64,000 nt of DNA from PWQG01 sp040882255 (GTDB lineage: Bacteria; Pseudomonadota; Gammaproteobacteria; Pseudomonadales; Pseudohongiellaceae): the NCBI GenBank assembly GCA_040882255.1, contig JBBEBP010000026.1:10989-74988 (forward strand), in the 5' to 3' direction. The notes beneath the pieces were generated by a model. The model saw only the letters and a program-made list of their open reading frames with translations. It was not told the DNA's origin and did no database searches. Position 1 is the first letter of the stretch. Each line of letters begins with the position of its first letter. Made by a program: the position numbers and the translations under genes. This document shows positions 37,092 through 46,334 of this stretch, in pieces.

Positions 37092-38459
37092 ATGCTGCAT
37101 GCCCGTTACTCCCGTCTGATCCCGACAGGCTTTCTGTTTGGGTCGCTTGCCATCTCATTGACCCACTCGGCCCTCGCCGATGAACGCGCATTGCACGAAA
37201 TCGCCGCTGCCCCGTCCGCCGAGCGCATTCGACAGGACATCGAGACTCTGGTCGATTTCGGCACGCGGCACACACTGTCGGAGACAGAATCGGACAGCCG
37301 TGGTATCGGCGCGGCCCGGCGCTGGATTCATGACGAATTCGAGCAAATCTCGCGAGACTGCGGCGGCTGCCTGGAGGTGTTCTACGTCAGTGATTTCGTG
37401 GGCGGCGAAGGCCGCATCCCGGATCCGGTGGAAGTGGTCAGCGTCATCGCCGTGCAGCGCGGCAGCCGCGACCCGAACCGCTATGTGATGATGAGCGGCG
37501 ACATCGACTCGCGGGTCAGTGACGTGATGAATGCCACCGCCGACGCTCCCGGCGCCAACGACAACGCGTCCGGCATGGCCGGCGTGATCGAGGCGGCGCG
37601 GGTGCTGACGCAATACGAATTTGACGGATCGATCGTCTACGCCGGTCTCTCCGGTGAGGAACAGGGCCTGTTCGGCGGCACGATTGTCGCCGAGCATGCC
37701 AGGGAGCAGGGCTGGAAGCTGGACGCGGTACTCAACAACGACATGATCGGCAACATCCGCGGCATCAATGGCGTCATCAACAACACCACGGCCCGCGTGT
37801 TCTCGGAAGGCACCCGCGCCGTGGAAACCGACGAGGAGGCACGCCAGCGCCGCTTCCAGGGCGGTGAAGTGGATTCCGCCTCGCGCAATCTGGGCCGTTA
37901 CATCGACGCGTTGGCCGACCGCTATATCACCAGCCTGGATACCATGATGATCTACCGCCTGGACCGCTTCGGCCGTGGCGGCCACCACCGGCCTTTCAAC
38001 GACGCGGGCTATCCGGCCGTTCGCATCATGGAAACCAATGAGCACTACCACTGGCAGCACCAGGATGTCAGGGAAGAAGATGGCATCGCCTATGGAGATG
38101 TCATCGAGCATGTGGACTTCGACTACGCGGCGAAGCTCACTGCACTGAATGCCGTTACCCTTGCCTCCCTGGCCTGGGCGCCGGCTCCACCCGCCAATGT
38201 GCGGATCCGGGGCGCAGTCAGTCCCGATACCACCCTTTCATGGGATGAGGTTCCAGGTGCCACTGGTTATCGTCTGCACTGGCGACTGACCACCGATCCA
38301 CAGTGGCGATGGTCACGCGACGTCGGCGATGTCAACGAATTCATGCTGGAAAACGTCGTCATCGATAACTACTTTTTCGGGGTATCCAGCCTGTCAGGGG
38401 ACGGTATCCAGAGTCCGGTGGTGTTCCCCGGTCCGGCTGGCGCCTTCCCGGCTCCCTGA
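37092..38459 (+). CDS. Exported M28-like zinc aminopeptidase
   Basis: 455 residues with a signal peptide (about 1-29, ending HSALA). The M28 core contains GANDNASGMAGVIEAAR (metal-ligand Asp), the catalytic Glu pair in GLSGEEQGLFGG, NNDMIGN and NEHYHWQHQ. The usual first ligand motif H-x-D is D-x-D here (SGDIDSR), so the first His is replaced by Asp. A C-terminal domain of about 90 residues with a fibronectin-III feel (LSWDEVPGATGYRLHW) follows. It is likely a secreted peptidase for nutrient acquisition, if metal binding is retained. ATG 37092 has GAGGAT upstream. It is followed by a TonB receptor on the same strand, 69 bases on. Confidence 0.85.
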   Translation: MLHARYSRLIPTGFLFGSLAISLTHSALADERALHEIAAAPSAERIRQDIETLVDFGTRHTLSETESDSRGIGAARRWIHDEFEQISRDCGGCLEVFYVSDFVGGEGRIPDPVEVVSVIAVQRGSRDPNRYVMMSGDIDSRVSDVMNATADAPGANDNASGMAGVIEAARVLTQYEFDGSIVYAGLSGEEQGLFGGTIVAEHAREQGWKLDAVLNNDMIGNIRGINGVINNTTARVFSEGTRAVETDEEARQRRFQGGEVDSASRNLGRYIDALADRYITSLDTMMIYRLDRFGRGGHHRPFNDAGYPAVRIMETNEHYHWQHQDVREEDGIAYGDVIEHVDFDYAAKLTALNAVTLASLAWAPAPPANVRIRGAVSPDTTLSWDEVPGATGYRLHWRLTTDPQWRWSRDVGDVNEFMLENVVIDNYFFGVSSLSGDGIQSPVVFPGPAGAFPAP

Positions 38460-38475
38460 CGACACGGCGGACCGC

Positions 38476-38492
38476 TGCGACATCATGTCGCA
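38476..38492. promoter_or_regulatory. Perfect 8-bp palindrome, candidate operator for the TonB receptor
   Basis: TGCGACAT-C-ATGTCGCA is a perfect inverted repeat with a one-base centre. It lies in the 69-base gap between the peptidase stop and the receptor start, where an operator would sit. I do not know the regulator. Confidence 0.4.
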
Positions 38493-38528
38493 TACAAGAC
38501 GCCGTGGCACCGCTGTTACATTGCCTTC

Positions 38529-40793
38529 ATGTTCCGGACGATGAGTGTGATGGTAATGCGAGGCACAATCAAGACAGGGATCAGCACCGCAAAGTTCGCG
38601 GGCAACTCGAAACGTGACTTCCATCGACCTGTTGTCCTGTACGGCCTTCTGATCGGTGTGGCCGGATTGACAGGCGGCAGTATTCTGCACGCGCAAGAAG
38701 CAGCGCAGGGCGTGGAGGAAGTGGTGGTGCTGGGACGCCAGGAGTTTCTGGAAACCCAGTTCCAGCCTGACCGCACCGGCTCCAACGTGGATGTCTCCCG
38801 CCTCATGTCGCAGATTCCCGGCGGCTCCGCCAACGCCAATGGCCCGCTGACCGGGCAGATCCAGTACCGAGGCATGAGCGGCCCCCGAATCAATGTGCGC
38901 GTGGATGGCATGCTGATCCACGGCGGCGGACCCAACTGGATGGCACCCCCGCTGCAGCATATTCCCGCAGGCCTGATGGAACAGATTGTGGTGGAGAAGG
39001 GTGTCGCGTCGATCAGCACAGGAGGAGGTATCGGTGGCGCCGCGACGGCACGCTGGAAGAAGCCGGACTTCGCGATCAGCGACGAATGGGAGTGGTCGGG
39101 TGACACGGAGTTCGGTGCCAGCAGCGTGGACCACGGTACCAGCCTGTCCGGCGTATTCGGGCTGAGCTCGGACACACACCGCTTCTTTGTCATGGGCAGC
39201 CGGGACGAGGGCGAGGACTACCGCTCCGGCGAAGGCCGCGTGGCGGCGACGCGTTACCGTCGCGATACTGCCGGCTTCGGCTACGGGCTGCGCCTTGGCG
39301 ATCACGAGCTCGATTTCGATTTCCGCCGTATGGAGACAAAAGACTCCGGCACCCCCAGCCTGCCGATGGACATCGACTGGTTCGACACCAACCTCTGGAA
39401 TGCCCGCTACCGTACCATGCTCGGCGAAACAGGTCTGGAACTGCGCCTCTACGGCTCGGACATCGACCACGGTATGAGCAATTACCTGCTGCGTCCGGCG
39501 CCCGATTTCAGCAGCCTGCCGCTTCCGCCATTCCAGGATGAAGACCGGCGCTTCGTGGCCGCTGACAGCCAGGAATCCGGCTTCAAACTCACCGTGGACA
39601 CCCCGCTGGGCACGGGGACGCTCGCCTCCGGACTCGAAGGAAAGTTCGCTACGCATAATGCGACCGTCAGCGACCCGGACGCGCCGGCGTTCTTTGTCGA
39701 GAATTTCAACCGCAACGAAGTGGACACCCTCACGGCATTCAGTGAATGGTCGACCCGCCTTGCCGAGGACTGGTATCTGGAAACCGGTGCTTCGCTGCAC
39801 CGCGTCGAGACTTCAGCCGAAGAGGTCGATGCCATGCCGGCCCGCATGGTGGACAGGAATCCGGAGGCCTGGCCCATGGGCACACCTCCGCGAGCCGTCT
39901 GGATGCTGCGCGAGTCTTTCAACAACGGCGAGCGAAGCCACCGCGACACGCTGCTGGACTGGGTCGTCAAGGGCCGCTATCAGGCCACCGACACTCTGCT
40001 GGTCGAGCTGGCTGCGGCCCGCAAGGAGCGCGCACCGATGTATCAGGAACGCTACCTGTGGATACCGCTGGAAGCCAATGCCGGCCTGGGCGATGGCAAC
40101 AACTACGTCGGCGATCCGGGGCTGCGGCCGGAGACCTCGCACCAGATCGAGCTGGGACTGGATTTCGAGCTGGGCAACCACAATTTCTCGCCGCGTTTCT
40201 ACTACCGCGAGGTCGACAACTATATCCAGGGAGTGCCCGCCACCCGCCCGATGGTGGTGGCGGTCAGCGCGAACGCCAATGGCGACCCGACACCGCTGCG
40301 GTTCGCCAATACCGAGGCCAGTTTCCGGGGCATGGACCTGGAGTACGGAATCCAGCTCGCGGACAGCTGGCGGCTGGAAGGCACGGCCTCGCTGACCCGG
40401 GCGGAACGCGAAGACGTGAATGATCCGCTCTATCGCATTTCCCCGGATACTCTGCGCACTACACTGCGATACGACAGCACCGACTACAGCATCAGCCTCC
40501 AGCAAGTACTGGTCGCCCGCCAGGACCGGGTATCGGCCACCAACACCCGCGACCCGCAGAATGGCAACAACCGGCACGAAGAGACGCCCGGATACGGCCT
40601 GACGAACCTGTACCTGGACTGGTTCGCGACGGAAAGCCTGACCGTGACCGCCGGGCTCGAGAACGCACTGGACCGGCAGCATACCGATCACCTGACCGGG
40701 TTCAACCGCGTGCTGGAGAGTCAGGTGCCGGTTGGCATGCACCTGCCCGGCCAGGGTCGTAACGGTTTTGCCCGGATGCAGTATCGCTGGTAG
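38529..40793 (+). CDS. TonB-dependent receptor, possibly OprC/NosA-like (copper)
   Basis: 754 residues. A leader (about 36-55, VVLYGLLIGVAGLTGGSILH) precedes the TonB box VEEVVVLGR. The plug has INVRVDGMLIHGGGPNWMAP and VVEKGVASISTGGGIGGAA, followed by a barrel that ends in FARMQYRW. The plug segment with Gly-Gly-Pro-Asn-x-Met is similar to that of the OprC/NosA copper receptor group, where Met and Cys residues bind copper; the substrate call is tentative. The start is uncertain, since ATG 38529, 38541 and 38556 are all in frame, and the long N-terminus before the leader suggests a later start. It may be regulated through the palindrome at 38476. Confidence 0.82.
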   Translation: MFRTMSVMVMRGTIKTGISTAKFAGNSKRDFHRPVVLYGLLIGVAGLTGGSILHAQEAAQGVEEVVVLGRQEFLETQFQPDRTGSNVDVSRLMSQIPGGSANANGPLTGQIQYRGMSGPRINVRVDGMLIHGGGPNWMAPPLQHIPAGLMEQIVVEKGVASISTGGGIGGAATARWKKPDFAISDEWEWSGDTEFGASSVDHGTSLSGVFGLSSDTHRFFVMGSRDEGEDYRSGEGRVAATRYRRDTAGFGYGLRLGDHELDFDFRRMETKDSGTPSLPMDIDWFDTNLWNARYRTMLGETGLELRLYGSDIDHGMSNYLLRPAPDFSSLPLPPFQDEDRRFVAADSQESGFKLTVDTPLGTGTLASGLEGKFATHNATVSDPDAPAFFVENFNRNEVDTLTAFSEWSTRLAEDWYLETGASLHRVETSAEEVDAMPARMVDRNPEAWPMGTPPRAVWMLRESFNNGERSHRDTLLDWVVKGRYQATDTLLVELAAARKERAPMYQERYLWIPLEANAGLGDGNNYVGDPGLRPETSHQIELGLDFELGNHNFSPRFYYREVDNYIQGVPATRPMVVAVSANANGDPTPLRFANTEASFRGMDLEYGIQLADSWRLEGTASLTRAEREDVNDPLYRISPDTLRTTLRYDSTDYSISLQQVLVARQDRVSATNTRDPQNGNNRHEETPGYGLTNLYLDWFATESLTVTAGLENALDRQHTDHLTGFNRVLESQVPVGMHLPGQGRNGFARMQYRW

Positions 40794-40850
40794 ACCAAAC
40801 CTGTCATTAGTCAATCACCAGCACTGGACTCCAGCCGTCACTGAAGTACC

Positions 40851-42614
40851 ATGAAGCGGGGCAGCCTGCGGGTTGCCAACGCCACTGGCTTTCTGCGGGT
40901 GATTCGCTTGTACAATCGCTGGACCACAAGGCGGCTGCTGCGCCGGGCAGGGGGATACTTCCACACCACCGGGCTGTTGGTGGGGACGGTATTCTTCGCC
41001 ATGTCACTGGCACCCTCCCTGCTGCCCCGGGAGGATGCTGTGCAGGGCGTGATTTCCGGCCTGTCCCTGGCAGCGGGATACGGCACGGGAGTGGTCGGCT
41101 GGTGGATCTGGTCGTACTTCCAGCTGCCGGTGGCCACACCCAGGGTACAGTGGCGCATCGGGCTGGTGGCCACGATCCTCTGTGTTCTGCTGGCCGTGGC
41201 CTCGTTGATGCGGGCCAGCGTATGGCAGAACAGCCTGCGCGAACTGATGGGCATGGATCCGGTCAGCGGCGTACAGGCCACGGTGGTAGGTCTGGTGGCG
41301 CTGCTGGTGTTCCTGGCGGCCCTGCTGGTAGCCAGGCTGTTCCAGCGTACCCTCCTCTATCTGTCGCGCAGGCTGCAACGCTTCGTACCGCCGCGAATCT
41401 CCTACCTGATCGGCGCGCTGGCGGCGCTGGTGCTGTTCTGGTCCATCATCGACGGCGTGTTGTTCAGCCTGGCGCTGCAGGCCGCCGACCGGTCCTACCA
41501 GCGCATTGACGCGTTGATCGATCCGGAGATCGAGCCGCCGCGCAATCCGTTGCGCACCGGCAGCGAGACGTCCATGCTGGACTGGGAACAGCTGGGCCGA
41601 CAGGGTCGTCGATTCCTGTCCTCGGGTCCCCGCGCGGAAGACATCGCGGAGTTCACCGATGGGGTGGCCCGCGAGCCGATCCGCATCTATGTGGGTCTGA
41701 ACTCGGCTGAGACACCCGAGGAGCGCGCCGAACTGGCGCTGGCGGAGCTGCAGCGGGTCAACGCCTTCGATCGCTCGGTGCTGGTCATCATGACGCCCAC
41801 CGGCACCGGCTGGATTGATCCCGCCAGCATCGACACGCTGGAATACCTGCACCGTGGCGATGTGGCCACCGTCGCCGCACAGTACTCCTACCTGCCCAGT
41901 CCGCTGGCACTGATGCAGGAAGGCGAATACGGCGTGGACATGGCCCGGGCACTGTTCCAGGCCATTTACCGACACTGGTCAGCGCTGCCCGCCGACCAGC
42001 GCCCGGACATGTACCTGCAGGGGATGAGCCTGGGCGCACTGAACTCGGACCGCTCCTTCGATTTCTACGACATCATCGACGACCCGTTCGACGGCGCACT
42101 GTGGATCGGCCCGCCATTCCGCAGTGAGACCTGGCGCGATGTGACACAGCGGCGCGACCCCGGGTCGCCGGCCTGGCTGCCGCGTTTCCGCGGCGGCGAA
42201 GTCGTGCGCTTCGCCAATCAACAGGGCGGCATGGGCGAGGCGTCGGCCGACTGGGGCAGCTTCCGCATCGCCTTCCTGCAATATGCCAGTGACCCGGTGA
42301 CATTCTTCGATCCACGGACATTCTACCGGGAGCCCGACTGGATGGCCGGCGAACGAGCCCCGGACGTCTCCGATGACCTGCGCTGGTTCCCCATTGTCAC
42401 CGGCCTCCAGCTGGCGGCGGACATGGCCTTCGGTACCGCACCGGAAGGCTATGGCCACCAGTATGCGCCGGAACACTACCACGATGCCTGGCTGGCACTG
42501 ACCGGGCCCGGAGGCTGGAGCGATGCCTCCCTGCAACGTCTGCGCGAAATGCACCGCGCGGGCGGCGGATACCGTATCATCATGGAACCGACCATACTGA
42601 ACGCACCACGATGA
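40851..42614 (+). CDS. Membrane-anchored alpha/beta hydrolase (PF10081-type)
   Basis: 587 residues. The N-terminal half (about 35-215) has four or five membrane segments. The C-terminal half is a soluble alpha/beta hydrolase with the nucleophile elbow QGMSLGALN and a terminal His in GYGHQYAPEHYHD. This matches the two-part arrangement of the Abhydrolase_9 family, whose substrates are unclear. ATG 40851 has no good ribosome binding site; 57 bases separate it from the TonB receptor stop. Its stop overlaps the next gene's start (ATGA), so it is the first gene of the five-gene lipid-transport operon. That suggests it acts on the transported lipid or on an ester linked to it. Confidence 0.85.
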   Translation: MKRGSLRVANATGFLRVIRLYNRWTTRRLLRRAGGYFHTTGLLVGTVFFAMSLAPSLLPREDAVQGVISGLSLAAGYGTGVVGWWIWSYFQLPVATPRVQWRIGLVATILCVLLAVASLMRASVWQNSLRELMGMDPVSGVQATVVGLVALLVFLAALLVARLFQRTLLYLSRRLQRFVPPRISYLIGALAALVLFWSIIDGVLFSLALQAADRSYQRIDALIDPEIEPPRNPLRTGSETSMLDWEQLGRQGRRFLSSGPRAEDIAEFTDGVAREPIRIYVGLNSAETPEERAELALAELQRVNAFDRSVLVIMTPTGTGWIDPASIDTLEYLHRGDVATVAAQYSYLPSPLALMQEGEYGVDMARALFQAIYRHWSALPADQRPDMYLQGMSLGALNSDRSFDFYDIIDDPFDGALWIGPPFRSETWRDVTQRRDPGSPAWLPRFRGGEVVRFANQQGGMGEASADWGSFRIAFLQYASDPVTFFDPRTFYREPDWMAGERAPDVSDDLRWFPIVTGLQLAADMAFGTAPEGYGHQYAPEHYHDAWLALTGPGGWSDASLQRLREMHRAGGGYRIIMEPTILNAPR

Positions 42615-43723
42615 CCGAGCCACTGACCATAGATTCCGGCACAGCCCCCCGCGCCCGTCTGCACGGCGAATGGACGCTGGCGGCGTATCCGGCGTTGCTG
42701 CGCCAGGCCGGTACCGCAGTAGGGACGGTCACAGCACTGGACGCCACGGAATTGACTGCGCTGGACACAGCCGGGGCGACCCGGCTGGTCCAGTTGCTGG
42801 GAGCCGACACAGTGTATGAACTGGCGCCCCGGGCGAAAGGCCTGTCCGAGGAACGGCGCGCCCTTCTGCTGGCGGTGGCCGACGCCATGCGGACGCAGAC
42901 CGCTCCGCCGGCACCACAGAAGTGGCGGCCCGGAGACGCGCTGGAACAGCTCGGACGCCTGGCATCGGAGCGACTGCAGCATCTGATGCAGTTCCTGAAT
43001 TTCCTGGGACTCAGCCTGACCGCCCTGATCACCACGTTGCTCCGTCCGTGGCGTTGGCGCATCACCGCCACCGTGACACAGATGCATCAGGCCGGCTTCA
43101 ACGCCCTGCCCATTGTGGCGTTGCTCAACTTCCTGGTGGGCGCCGTGGTGGCCTTTCTCGGCGCCACGGTGCTGGAGCAATTCGGCGCCAGTATCTACAC
43201 CGTGGACCTGGTCGCCTATGCGTTCATGCGGGAACTGGGCGTACTGCTGGCCGCCATCCTGCTGGCCGGCCGGACCGCCAGCGCCTTCACCGCACAGATC
43301 GGCTCCATGAAAGTCAACGAAGAGCTGGACGCCCTGCGCGTGCAGGGGCTCAGCCCCATCGAGTTGTTGGTACTGCCACGGCTGCTGGCATTGATGATCA
43401 CCCTGCCGCTGCTGGCCTTCGTCGCCATCATGTCCGGCATGGCCGGTGGCGCGGTGGTCGCCATGCTCTCGCTGGACATTTCCCTGACGCAATTCATCAC
43501 GGTGGTCCGCGAAATCCCCGTCCGCCACATACTGCTGGGGCTGGCCAAGGCGCCGGTGTTCGCGCTGATGATTGCACTGATCGGCTGCCTGGAAGGCTTC
43601 AAGGTCAGCGGCAGCGCACGCTCGGTGGGAGAGCACACCACAACGGCCGTGGTACAGTCGATCTTCGTGGTCATCCTGCTGGATGCGGTGGCCGCCATGT
43701 TCTATATGGAGATGGGATGGTGA
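42611..43723 (+). CDS. MlaE-type ABC permease with N-terminal STAS-like domain
   Basis: 370 residues. The first 80 or so residues look like a STAS domain (LHGEWTLAAYPALLRQAGTA, then ALDATELTALDTAGATRLV), the role played by the separate MlaB in E. coli. The rest is an MlaE/YrbE permease with five or so helices, and with MRELGVLLAAILLAGRTASA and IGSMKVNEELDALRVQGL. It is the inner-membrane subunit of an MCE lipid ABC transporter. It overlaps the upstream hydrolase (ATGA) and ends TGA at 43721-43723, within the start of the ATPase gene. I leave the symbol blank because the gene set is not the standard mlaFEDCB. Confidence 0.93.
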   Translation: MTEPLTIDSGTAPRARLHGEWTLAAYPALLRQAGTAVGTVTALDATELTALDTAGATRLVQLLGADTVYELAPRAKGLSEERRALLLAVADAMRTQTAPPAPQKWRPGDALEQLGRLASERLQHLMQFLNFLGLSLTALITTLLRPWRWRITATVTQMHQAGFNALPIVALLNFLVGAVVAFLGATVLEQFGASIYTVDLVAYAFMRELGVLLAAILLAGRTASAFTAQIGSMKVNEELDALRVQGLSPIELLVLPRLLALMITLPLLAFVAIMSGMAGGAVVAMLSLDISLTQFITVVREIPVRHILLGLAKAPVFALMIALIGCLEGFKVSGSARSVGEHTTTAVVQSIFVVILLDAVAAMFYMEMGW

Positions 43724-44520
43724 GTAGCGCAGAGCAGCGGCAGAACCGCGATGTGGTGATCAGCGTGCGCGGTCTGAACAATCGCTTTGGCGACCATGTT
43801 GTTCACCAGGACCTCGACCTCGACGTACGGCGCGGCGAGATCATTGGCGTGGTGGGTGGCTCAGGTAGCGGCAAATCGGTATTGCTGCGCTCCATTGTGG
43901 GCCTGCACCAACCCTCCGCCGGCGAAATCCGCTTGCTGGACCAGGACCTGCTGTCCCTGCCGGCCGATCAGCGCGCGGCACTGGAAAGGCGCGTCGGTGT
44001 GCTGTTCCAGCAGGGAGCCCTGTTTTCCTCGCTGACCGTGCGCGAGAACATCGCCCTGCCGCTGGTCGAGCACGCCGGACTGGTCCGCTCTGCCGCCAAC
44101 GACCTTGCCGATGTAAAGCTCGCCCTGGCTGGCCTGCCTACTCATTCCGGGGATCTGTATCCGGCTGACCTGTCCGGCGGCATGATCAAACGGGCCGCCC
44201 TGGCCCGCGCCCTGGCCCTGGAACCGGACATCCTGTTCCTGGACGAGCCCACGGCAGGGCTGGACCCGATCGGCGCGGCCGCCTTCGACCGCCTGCTGGT
44301 CACGCTGCGCAACGCCTTCCACCTGACCGTATTCCTGGTCACTCATGACCTGGATACCCTGTATAGTGCCTGTGATCGCATCGCAGTGCTGTCGCAGAAA
44401 AAGGTGCTGGTCAATGATACCCTTCCTGTTGTCGCCGATACCGATGATGACTGGATACGGGACTACTTCCACGGCCCACGGGGCCGGGCTGCGGCCCATG
44501 CCGCCAGCGCGGCGGACTGA
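43717..44520 (+). CDS. MlaF-type ABC ATPase of a lipid transporter
   Basis: 267 residues. Walker A is GGSGSGKSVLL, the Q-loop is LFQQGALFSSLTV, the signature is DLSGGMIKRAALARAL, Walker B is DILFLDEPTAGLDP and the switch His is in LVTHDLDTL. Together with the STAS-MlaE protein it should form the energising core of an MCE system. The start is ATG 43717, or GTG 43720, inside the permease stop, so expression is translationally coupled. It is followed by the MCE protein gene after 18 bases. Confidence 0.94.
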   Translation: MVSSAEQRQNRDVVISVRGLNNRFGDHVVHQDLDLDVRRGEIIGVVGGSGSGKSVLLRSIVGLHQPSAGEIRLLDQDLLSLPADQRAALERRVGVLFQQGALFSSLTVRENIALPLVEHAGLVRSAANDLADVKLALAGLPTHSGDLYPADLSGGMIKRAALARALALEPDILFLDEPTAGLDPIGAAAFDRLLVTLRNAFHLTVFLVTHDLDTLYSACDRIAVLSQKKVLVNDTLPVVADTDDDWIRDYFHGPRGRAAAHAASAAD

Positions 44521-44538
44521 CGGAGCAAACGCATCACC

Positions 44539-45456
44539 ATGGAAACACGGGCACACTACATGCTGATCGGAGCGTTCACGTTGCTGGGCGGACTGGCCGT
44601 GCTGCTCTTCACCCTGTGGCTGGCCCGCTACGGTGACGACCGGGAGATGCAGCCCTACGACATCCTGTTCCGGGAAACGGTCTCGGGCCTGTCCGTCGGC
44701 AGCCCGGTACAATATTCCGGCATTCGTGTCGGAGAGGTGCAGCGACTGGACCTGGACCAGGACGACCCGGGCCAGGTGCGCGCCCGCATCACTGTATCAA
44801 CTTCCGCGCCGGTTCGAACAGATACCCGGGCAGCGCTGACATTGCTCAATATCACAGGCGCCTCGGGCATCTCGCTCAGCGAGGGCTCGCAGGACAGCCC
44901 AAGACTCTACGACCAGGCCGACGGCATCCCCGTCATCGAGGCGGAGCCCTCGCCCCTGGCCCGGCTGCGCACCAATACCGATGAGCTGCTGGTGCAGGTC
45001 ACGACACTGCTGGAAAACGCCAATCGGGTGCTGTCCGAAGACAATGTCGAACGGCTGTCCCGGATACTGGACAATATCGACAGCGTCTCTGCCGGCCTGT
45101 CGGACCAGCAGGACGTGCTGCAGGACGGACTGCAAGGCCTGGCGGACAGCGGACAGCGGCTCAACGCGCTGCTGCAGCGGGCGGATGAGCAGGTGCTGTC
45201 ACGCAGCGGATCACTGCTGGACAGCGCCAACCGCACCGTGGAAAACATCGAACAGGTCAGCCGCCAGCTTGAACAACTGGTGGCGGACAACGGTCCGCTG
45301 GTCAACAGCGGCTTGCAGAGTCTGCAGGAAGTAGGACCGGCCATCCGGGATCTGCGCCAGTTGCTGGACTCGCTGCGCACCGTCAGCGAGCGCCTGGAAG
45401 ACAATCCCGACAGCCTGCTGTTCGGCAATGAACCGATCAGGGAATTTCAGCCATGA
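44539..45456 (+). CDS. MCE (MlaD-like) lipid-binding protein
   Basis: 305 residues. One N-terminal membrane anchor (about 8-28, MLIGAFTLLGGLAVLLFTLW) is followed by an MCE domain (about 40-120, FRETVSGLSVGSPVQYSGIR, GEVQRLDLD). A long helical region of about 170 residues, with heptad-like Leu and Asn spacing, comes after it. MCE proteins form hexameric rings that carry lipids across the periplasm. Unlike E. coli MlaD (about 180 residues), the tail here is long, as in YrbD-like or PqiB-type proteins that span more of the periplasm. ATG 44539 follows the ATPase stop by 18 bases. The gene overlaps the lipoprotein by four bases. Confidence 0.93.
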   Translation: METRAHYMLIGAFTLLGGLAVLLFTLWLARYGDDREMQPYDILFRETVSGLSVGSPVQYSGIRVGEVQRLDLDQDDPGQVRARITVSTSAPVRTDTRAALTLLNITGASGISLSEGSQDSPRLYDQADGIPVIEAEPSPLARLRTNTDELLVQVTTLLENANRVLSEDNVERLSRILDNIDSVSAGLSDQQDVLQDGLQGLADSGQRLNALLQRADEQVLSRSGSLLDSANRTVENIEQVSRQLEQLVADNGPLVNSGLQSLQEVGPAIRDLRQLLDSLRTVSERLEDNPDSLLFGNEPIREFQP

Positions 45457-46046
45457 AAATGTTGTTCTCTCTCGCCCTGGGTGTTTTGCTCGCGGGTTGC
45501 ACCGTCCTGCCCCAGCGCGAGGCCCTGGATCTTTACACACTGCCGGTTTCCTCGCTACCGGCTGCGGAAGGTGATGGTCGTATCGAAGGCGGACTGCGTC
45601 TGGCGCGGCCCGAAACCAGCGATGCCTTGAGCAGCAACCGGATTCTCACCACCCGTAATGGCATCAGCTTTCAGGCCTATCCCGGAGCACGCTGGGCCGC
45701 AGCGGTTCCCGTGCTGTGGCGGGACTGGTTGCTGGACGCCTTCTGGCGCGACGGCCGTTTCACCGGTCTGAGCGCCAGCAGTGATGGTCTGCGGGCCGAC
45801 CATGAACTGGGGGGCATGCTGCGGGTCCTGCATGTCGAGCACCGCGACGGGCGCAGCGAGGCTATCATCCGCTTTGACGCCCGCCTGATCGATACCGTGG
45901 ACCGGTCGATCATTGCAGCACACCGCTTCGAGGGCCGCCAACCAGCTGCGGGAACAGAGGCCATCGACGGCGTCCGCGCCCTGGGCACGGCGGCTGATCA
46001 ACTGGCGGTGGAATTGATCAACTGGGCTGCCGAACAGGCACGCTGA
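45453..46046 (+). CDS. PqiC/YmbA-type lipoprotein of the MCE transporter
   Basis: 197 residues. The signal peptide ends in lipobox LLAGC with Cys16, so it is a lipoprotein. The body fits the ABC-type transport auxiliary component family (LDLYTLPVSSLP, then FQAYPGARWAAAVPVLWRDW). PqiC/YmbA relatives sit in the outer membrane as the receiving partner of MCE proteins. It starts within the MCE gene stop (ATGA), and no further gene follows on this strand. It therefore completes the set of permease, ATPase, MCE and lipoprotein. Confidence 0.9.
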   Translation: MKMLFSLALGVLLAGCTVLPQREALDLYTLPVSSLPAAEGDGRIEGGLRLARPETSDALSSNRILTTRNGISFQAYPGARWAAAVPVLWRDWLLDAFWRDGRFTGLSASSDGLRADHELGGMLRVLHVEHRDGRSEAIIRFDARLIDTVDRSIIAAHRFEGRQPAAGTEAIDGVRALGTAADQLAVELINWAAEQAR

Positions 46047-46055
46047 TACCGCGCC

Positions 46056-46334
46056 TCAATACTCGAGATAACGGTGTCGTCGCGGTTTCAGGGGTGCAAG
46101 CAGGAAATAGAAAATCCAGGCGAACCAGGACAAAAAGAGGATCGCCAGTATCCAGGCGGCCTTTTCCCCGCCGCTGGTCTCATCCGAGGCCGCGATGATC
46201 AGGATTGGTAGCAGCCAGATGAAGAAAACGCCGCCGAGAACCAGTACGGCCAATCCTGCGGTCAGTACCGGAATCATGGCCAGGCCGGCCACGGCAATCA
46301 GAAACAGGACAATCAGGGTCGATAAGGCGTTCAT
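46056..46334 (-). CDS. Small multi-pass membrane protein
   Basis: 92 residues with about three hydrophobic segments (TLIVLFLIAVAGLAMIPV, then LAVLVLGGVFFIWLLP, and WILAILFLSWFAWIFYFLLA). It resembles the small PLDc_N or superinfection-immunity-like membrane proteins, but this is weak. ATG 46334 follows AGGAG by six bases and is preferred to an earlier in-frame start at 46388. It is convergent with the lipoprotein gene. The 224-base AT-rich gap to grxC probably holds both promoters. Confidence 0.75.
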   Translation of the reverse strand: MNALSTLIVLFLIAVAGLAMIPVLTAGLAVLVLGGVFFIWLLPILIIAASDETSGGEKAAWILAILFLSWFAWIFYFLLAPLKPRRHRYLEY

